Source: Opisthorchis felineus (Eukaryota > Platyhelminthes > Trematoda > Opisthorchiida > Opisthorchiidae). From it: DNA of 64,000 nucleotides. A program made the translations under genes and the position numbers. Below, one piece after another: positions 57,191-64,000 of this stretch; position 1 is the stretch's first letter; every line of letters starts with the position of its first letter. Below the pieces are notes generated by a model. It was not told the origin of the DNA and did no database searches. It saw nothing but the letters and a program-made list of their open reading frames with translations. The stretch is from positions 35,977 to 99,976 of the forward strand of contig SJOL01008860.1 of NCBI GenBank assembly GCA_004794785.1, read 5' to 3'.

Positions 57191-60100
57191 GTTTATCAAA
57201 ACGATGTACTTGGAAATCATTTTTCTGTCATCAATATATTGATATTTCGGCAGTTTATTTGAATACACATGGTGTTAGACAAACGGAAAGATTTTTGAAA
57301 ACCTTCAGTGTCAAAAATTCCTTGGTGAACCAAGCTGTCCAGTGCGCTGTAGTGTTGTGGAGTCAAAGTAATTCACACTGTCCCATTTTGAACTGAAGAG
57401 CTTATGCGACTCATTACAAACTTCATCTAACAGCGGGAAAGACGTCAGTACGAATTTAAAGCTTTTTGGCCCAAAATAAGTTTTAAAGTCGTAATCTTAT
57501 CAAGTCTACCTGTTTGTGAAATGCTAGATGGTTAATCTTCTCGGTGGTGGAAGTGCGCCCACCGAGAACTATCATACAATGATGCATCTCTTATGTTTGC
57601 ACCCACAGAAATTAACTTTGTATATTTAATGCCGACCATTATTATTCATCCTGAGAACTTGTTTTTCATGTATATCCAGTAACTCAACAAAATCCAAGTG
57701 TTTTATTTTCGTTCACTCTTTACTGTGCAATTTTTTATTGCTGGGTGGAAGGGCCAGTGATCGGAGGTGCAAACACAATCAGCACTATGAGTGGAAGATC
57801 TACACATTGAATCAGCGTTTGAAGAGTTGTAACAGATAAAGTGGTGGAGCTACACAGATGGGAGTTCTGAAGGGAAAACTAAGGATAGACACTTCGGCTC
57901 AACACCTGTGGCCCACAAGTTGAAAGCAATAATTGGAAATGAAGAGGCAGCTTATAGATTAGAACACTGAGGTAAAGGGTCGGAAGTGGCCAGTCTTGGG
58001 GAAGATTTCCCATAGCAATATCAACAAAGCTGTGTCACCTCCCGACAATGGGAATCTTCCTGCAGAGAGGGTGTGATCATGGGGCGCATAAACTTATTCT
58101 TAACAGAATAAAGTAATCGAAGGAAAAACAGGACCACACCAGAGCGAATTTGAGATTTAGACGGAAATTAGAACGGTTTGGAGTACTGATTAGGGCTCAG
58201 ATTAGGAAACCAATCTCCTTGGAGGTGTAGGTAGCGAACAGCTGACATCAACGACCCACGAGAGGTCGGTTAGCCTTACTGAACGAAAGCTCAAGAAGGA
58301 CAGACAGAGGAGCGTGTTATGTGGAGGTCGGTTCAGTTGAAGGGTGTCAGACAAAAGCGACGATGAGAGATGAATACATGGACTCAGATGTTGTAGCCGA
58401 CATGCTTTTTTCGAGAGCCTTGTTATTCGGTGCCGGTATGACTAGCAGGTGAGCAATGGATTAGGAAGAATTACGTCATCTATTAGGGTGGGGACGGAAG
58501 ACGATAAATGACTTATGTGAACGAGTATTAGAGGACAGTATGGTCCTTTCTAGTTCTTCCATCTACAGTTAACGTATATATCCCATTGGTCGTCGCTTGT
58601 GTTCATCCATTGCGCGTTTTCAGGCGTTCTTAACAAATATATATTTTCTACACACGTCTATGCTCCCGCGTCCTTGGAAGCGCTGTCAAATTTTTGCTGT
58701 TCCTCCCATTGCGTTCAGCAAGTGACACGTCAGCGAAGGCCAAGCCTGTTTTGCCTTTCCGCCACACACGTCTTGGTTAGCCCCGTCAGAATCCCCTGAA
58801 ATGATCCGAAATTGCCTCAATCCCCGGTGTGTGTGATTCACTTTGTGCGTATTAACTTTTCAGAATTGTAATAACGAGTCGATGCGGGTGAATTACACAA
58901 CGTAGCCAAGCTTAAGAACAATGGTGACATGATCGGTCCTTCTCGTAGCGACCTATGTTTTACCGCCCGATTCGAGAACTGTCGTGTGTTAACCAGTCCT
59001 TTTGGTGGATAATTAAACCCTTGCTGTGAGCATCCAATAAAATTAAGCGTTCTTCTTGTGTCTGCTTCTACCTGGGATACATACCGCCCGAAATTCTGCA
59101 TGCTGTATCAGCAGGGGACGCTATTTTCAGTCCTACAACACGCAAGTACCTCCATTGCGTCTGTAGAACTTGTTCGTGGTTAACCTGAATGCTTCATTTC
59201 CTAAAGTGCAACATTGCCACAGTTAGCGTCAGCTTGGTCACGCTTACCGTGACCTTAAAGTTGCAATTGTATGGAAGGAAAATTACATGGTCAACCAGGT
59301 TACCGTGAATGCAACCACATTCAGTCAATTTTAAGTTACGGAAGCTTGTAGTTCTTGTATATTTAGAAAGCTTCTCAAATGATCGTTACCGCGGCAAGTG
59401 TTTTCGAACTTCAACTGCTGTTACCGTTCGGCGATAGAGAGAAGAAATGGCGAAAGTTGAACTGGGGAGCTTGTAATCCAGCAGCACTTTTAAAGTGACC
59501 ATGGCCCTTTCAAGTCATCACATCAGCATTGCGCTTGCGCCACTGTGATCCCTGTTTGCTGTACATCCGCTGTACTTAGATCACTTGTCATTTATGGTCT
59601 CTTTTGACCCGCATCCCCTGTTGAATGAAAACCTTGGAGAACGCTGCGGAGCAGGCAGAAATTTGACTAACCTTGGTTTGCTCTATGCACCTTGTAGTCG
59701 GTAAGGAATAGGTCGTCCATCAGTCATGATGTCGCCGCTCCATAGTGGGTAAGACAAATCTATCGCGTCACTTTCGTGCTTTATTCGAATCATCGGCTCT
59801 GACAAATCCTCCCGGGGGTGGCTGAGAAAATGAAGCGCCGACTGCAAGGCTAAGTTTGGTAGACGACTAACGAAGTCTGGGGGTGAAAAATTGTTTGTGA
59901 TGCTACGCACGACTGTTCTACGTGGGTTAATCCTTTTGTGTCTCATCCACAGTGATATATCCACAGGATGTCGCGTCACTATACCATTGGCCATGCTCCA
60001 GGGTACTGTTGTTGGGCGCGTTCCGTCGAATTCGCTTGAGGCCAATACCCTTTTCACCGCGTGGTTCCTTCCATGCTTCTCGATAAAGCTCTGGTTTTCT

Positions 60101-61189
60101 GGGCCTGTTAGTCGTCTGGACTGGCTTCCGTTTGATACATCACCGAGGCTTCACTGGTTCGTCATTTCTGCTGTACACTGCCTTTAACTTTCGCGTTTTA
60201 CTCCTATTTATAACAGCCCCGGAAAAATTATTTGAAAGTTATCACATAGCTTATTTTGACCGCCCATAGTTTATGACAACTGCACAACCTAGCGAAAAAT
60301 ATGCACAAACGCGAAGTTTCCGAAAAATGCACATGCCACGCCGCTGAAGCTGTGACATTTAACCTACATCAAGTGAATTTAGCGGACAGAAGTACATCTG
60401 TTGCTTTCACGGGTCTACGTATCGACGAACAGGGCTGCGGCTTTTAGCCAAGCTTCCAGGGTCATGTTCGTCCATGTCTTTCAGCGGCTTCCGTTCGCCT
60501 GAAATGAACAAAACGGATACAGCGCTGCTCTTTAATTTCCCAGCGCGGGGCAGTAAGACCTTCAACGACAGTACTCACATGAAAAAGCATCTGAGGGTTC
60601 TTTGAACAGAGTACTAGATGAAGCACAAACAACCGTCGAGGATGGCTATTCCACACATCAACTAACTGAAATAAGAAAACTTCGGAGAAAATTCTGAGCT
60701 GAGCTTGAAGACATTCTCAAAATGTCCTTGCGGTTTTACTTGGGTCAACGGTGAAACACCTGTTGGCCAAACGTTTTTTCAAACAGGGTATAACTAAGTG
60801 CCAGACCTCGTCGGAGGCAACGGCGCTCCAGGGGATAGAGATCAAGCATCAGTGATGCGTTTCAGAATCGGCGAATTTGAGTCCGGCAACAATTATCATA
60901 GCAGCTCGTTGGAAACGCTCAGAGAGGGTGACGTACTTCTTGAATCCTGTGCTTGGCATACTCAAGAAGTGGTCTGACGTCGGCCTCATAGAGCATCTGG
61001 ATGTCCATGCGAGCACGACGGATAAAGGTTCGCCGACTCATCTATCATCATCATCATCGGCAGCATGACATCAGTGTTCAACACCGATGCTTCACTGTCG
61101 TACAACCATGATTTATTTCAAAGCCTTATTGTGAAGGTGGACGGGGAAGGGACTTAGTGCTAGCTTACTACAATCATTCCGAAGTGCCT

Positions 61190-63765
61190 ACACCTCCAGA
61201 CACTCATTCAGGCAATCTGGATAGAAACTGACAACAGGATCGCCATTGGCATCGGTTGGCAGCCATATATTGCAGTGTCTCCGACCAGGCGCAGTGGGTA
61301 TCACGGGGTCCCCATCCTGAAAGGCGACTAGCACCGACAGCACCCAAACGTTTCGTAATCTCCTTCACACCCTTCTGTCAGGTCAAGGGTTGGCCACCTC
61401 CCTGCTTCCGACACTCTGAGTTGGGCATGGAAAACAGCGCTCTCTTCGGCAAACGATGGTTCGGCATACGCAGCACATGATCCAAACAACGCAGCTTCTG
61501 GTGCTGGACACATTATTCAATGTTGCACAACCGAAAACTAGCTTTCTAATTGCCTCGTTACGGATTCGCCGACACCAACCCACACGAGCTATGGTCCTGA
61601 GACAACGATTGTCGAACACCTGAAGACGTCTCAGTTCCGCTGCTCGAGCAGGTTAAGTCTCACAGGCATTCAACAAAACAGCCCGCACTGTAGCTTGATA
61701 CACACGTCCCTTGAGGTTCAGGGACAAACCACTCTGACGCCATAGGTGTCTCAAATTAGCAAACGCGACCCCAGCCTTGCAGATTCGTGCACTGACCTCA
61801 TCTGTTACACTACGACCAGTACTGATACGACTTCCAAGATACGTAAGACTCCCCACAACTTCCAGCACTTATCCCTTGATTGTAAGTGACTGCATGTCTA
61901 CGAACATGACCTTACACTTTTTGGGTACAAAGTGCATACCCCGAAAACACTTGCGCCTACTTTTCGAAGATGAGAGCCATGCCGTCTGTATACTCCAGGT
62001 CGACAAGGTTTTCGTCACAGGCTATTTGGACACCAGGGTTTTGGAGACCTCCCAGCGTTCGTCTCATGACTTCATCGATCACGAAGTTAAAGAGGAATAG
62101 AGAGAGTGGGCAAACCTTACGCGACGCCGCTTTGCGTACGGAAGCTTTTGGAGGGCTCGCCGTATACTCTCACACGTCCGGAAGTCCGAGAATGATAATG
62201 ATAATGTTTATTCATAACTTGTGGGTTGCATGCCGCCAGGCATAATCCTAAGGTTACAGCCAGAATAAAAGCACGGCTGGCGGGGATTGTGGGTACAGGG
62301 GTTTTGAGGAAAATGGACAGCGTCGTAGGCGGTGGTAGGCGCGGTCACCACCACCACAGTTACCATGCGTTTTTTGGAGAGAATAACGAGCAAGATGGGA
62401 TCGTTAGGATTTGAAGGTGGCGGGCAAAAAAACAAAGCGAGAGAGGGCAAAACAGGAGGCTTCCTACCTGACACATGACAAGAAAAGTGTTAACGGTGGA
62501 AAATGAGGAACCAGAACATCAGATCTGGTGAAGCAGCAGAGTTTGCGTCATCCAGCCGGTCAAGTTGAACTAATACCTAAAAACACCGCTGAGGCCTCCT
62601 GGCTTTGGACTGTTGAGCTCATGGCCAGGGTTACAAAAAGCGTAAGTGGGGATGACGAAGTGGAGGGATTAGCAAAGCGGATAAGTGGTAACAGGAATCT
62701 CAGAATCATGTTGTACAGTGAAACTGTGGAGACTCACTGGTGTCGCTGTTGTGGAGTCGGGCATAATTGTTCCTTGGAAGAATGAACTGGTGGCAACACA
62801 CGAGCCGAAACGCGAAATGTATAGAAAGTCATTGAATTTTGCAGGAAGCACAGACACACAGAAATGATTAAATTCGAACGAAAGGTTCCGCAGATTGGAA
62901 TGAACATGTCGTGGAGGCAGCTGGGGCCAGGTGAGGAGCTTGTTCGTATTTGCAGTTAATGGAACTAGTAGGCGAGAGGGTACGGGCGAGAGTAGGAATG
63001 GAATAGTCGCGGGTGTGCTATCAAACTGGGTATGGCAGTGCCGTGCCATCACTGACCTGACATACTCCGGTTTTTGTACAGCCCCGTTATGGACGTCACA
63101 TTTAGGGTCATTGAGTTGGAATGTGCGATTCTTTGAGCAGTGGGGTTCTTTCCAGGCTAGTCAAGGAAACAAAGGTAGAACGAAGCCGATATAAGATAGG
63201 AGGTTTTTTGGTCCGTTTGGGGATCTTGTGTATGTAGATCATACGCCAGAAGAATCGGATAACACCCAACCAGGTCGTCCACGCCTGATATTGCCGAAGT
63301 TCAAAGCATGCACAAATATACATGGCTCATAATGTTCCCAAACTTTCGGGGCATTCCTCGGTGAGCAAGCGTGTCAAGAAAAACAGACCGATCGGCCAAG
63401 TCAAATGCGCTTTGAAAATCCAGGAATACTAGAACTGCGTCGCTTATACGAATGGCGTTTTTCTAGCGCCTGACGGACTGTGAAGCTTTGTTCAATGCAA
63501 CCCCTGCCAGACCGGAATCCCGCTTGCTGCTCTCGAGTCAGCGTGTCACGGGCCACCGTAAGACGACGAAGCACAAGTGATGCCAACAGTCTCGCTGCGC
63601 CCGGGGTCAAGCTGGTCCCCCTGTGGTTGCCACACTCACTATGAGCCCCTTTTTGAATATGAACACTATCACCGACACTCCTCTGCATCACCAGAGATGC
63701 GTAGCCAGAAGCGAGTGGAGAGTGATGGGGCGGTAAGCTCAACCACTGTGCTTGCATCTTGAATT
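61190..63765 (-). mobile_element. LINE (non-LTR retrotransposon) reverse transcriptase, split by a nested insertion
   Basis: On the minus strand, 63757-63301 gives the N-terminal RT blocks (NHRGTSLTPGAARLLAS, REQQAGFRSGRGC, VFLDFQSAFDLADRSVF). The frame resumes at 62180 (TSGRVRVYGEPSKSF) and runs through PLSLFLFNFVIDEVMRRTL, a mutated YTDG in place of YADD, VVGSLTYLGSRIS and VFDNRCLRTIARVGW, ending near 61190 with DMAANRCQWR-like sequence (here YMAANRCQWRSCCQFLSRL). There are several frameshifts and stops. Confidence 0.8.
62186..63295 (-). mobile_element. 1.1-kb retroposon inserted in the LINE, 5-bp target duplication
   Basis: GAAGT occurs at 62181-62185 and 63296-63300, exactly where the RT reading is interrupted. 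The left end carries an AATGATAATGATAATG repeat, a 3' microsatellite tail on the minus strand. A matching end (GTTTATTC, GGCATGCCGTCAGGCATG) begins at 63771. The interior has a 127-codon minus-strand ORF (62669-63052) with no recognisable domain. Confidence 0.7.
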
Positions 63766-63770
63766 CTTGT

Positions 63771-64000
63771 TAATAATAATAATAATGTTTATTCCCAACT
63801 GGTGGGTGGCATGCCGTCAGGCATGATCATAATGTTACAGTCAGAATGAAAAAATGACTGACGGGGTTTGTGGGTACAGGGGAATGCTCGGAAAGGGGAC
63901 ATTGTCATGAACATTGGGCATTAATAATAACAATAGTAACTTGTAGGAAGCATGCTGATTGAGGCATGGTCAGGTCGTTACAACCTGAACGCGGCAGGTA
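63771..64000 (-). mobile_element. second copy of the nested retroposon, cut by the window end
   Basis: An AATAATAATAATAATG tail is followed by sequence matching 62200-62300 (TTGTGGGTACAGGGG shared). At about 63922 another AATAATAACAATAG tail starts, followed by a more diverged copy of the same end. Confidence 0.6.

Larger units (their letters stand above)
50816..64000. other. repeat-rich region after the last visible photolyase exon
   Basis: Probably the final photolyase intron. It contains the SINE-B copy, hammerhead cluster, gag/LTR remnant, degenerate hammerhead repeat and nested LINE. Between 57.2 and 61.1 kb and between 51.3 and 53.4 kb I recognised nothing. A 118-codon plus ORF (55312-55668) and a 124-codon minus ORF (59683-60057) have no recognisable domain. 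Confidence 0.5.

Noticed and set aside
58317..58370. ATGTGG context that might start the missing photolyase exon (CMWS block)
   Set aside because: It reads MWRSVQLKGVRQ, without the glycine, histidine and tryptophan residues expected after CMWS in class II enzymes.
59683..60187. Opposing ORFs of 124 (minus) and 98 (plus) codons
   Set aside because: They overlap each other, have no known motif and no splice context; not supported as genes.
61039..61060. Short CAT repeat as a possible CRISPR or satellite
   Set aside because: It is only a few trinucleotides, most likely a retroelement tail.

Overview
This is eukaryotic DNA, most likely from a parasitic flatworm (digenean trematode). There are no bacterial-style genes. 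Coding sequence is split into short exons (about 76 to 480 nt, apart from one long 3' exon) between kilobase introns, with consensus GT/AG junctions whose phases fit. Introns and spacers are crowded with trematode-type repeats: tRNA-derived SINEs, LINE reverse-transcriptase debris, a Ty3/gypsy gag remnant with the CHCC zinc motif and tRNA-Trp-type primer site of the CsRn1 group, and a dispersed repeat that encodes hammerhead ribozymes. The species call is an inference.

Two host genes can be reconstructed, both on the + strand. (1) From 2013 to 31269 lie eleven exons of an ARMC8 homologue, the armadillo-repeat subunit of the CTLH/GID ubiquitin ligase. Its N-terminal exons lie left of the window. 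The exons join in one frame into 1165 residues ending at a stop; the last exon adds about 490 residues with no counterpart in human ARMC8. (2) From 40322 to 50815 lie seven exons of a class II CPD photolyase (471 codons), complete from the ATG to the GYVG motif. The last exon, for about 60 residues, is not visible and should lie beyond 64000 or be missing.

Layout: 1-2012 upstream ARMC8 intron with two SINEs; 2013-31269 ARMC8; 31270-40308 spacer with two SINEs; 40322-50815 photolyase; 50816-64000 repeat-rich DNA (probably the last photolyase intron) holding a hammerhead cluster (53.5-53.95 kb), a CsRn1-like gag/LTR remnant (54.0-55.15 kb) and nested retroelements (61.2-64.0 kb).

The most interesting system is the hammerhead repeat. 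Seven partial or full copies share a type I hammerhead with the core CTGATGAG, a GCCC/GGGC stem II, CGAAA, a three-base-pair palindromic stem III and a GTC cleavage site. Stem I shows a compensatory change between copies. Two copies are bounded by perfect 11 and 12 bp target-site duplications, and one of these sits inside an older SINE whose unoccupied relative is at 51 kb. This points to small retroposed ribozyme elements of the retrozyme or Penelope-like (terminon) kind. The sense-strand copy in a photolyase intron has lost the catalytic G12, while the antisense copy keeps its whole core.
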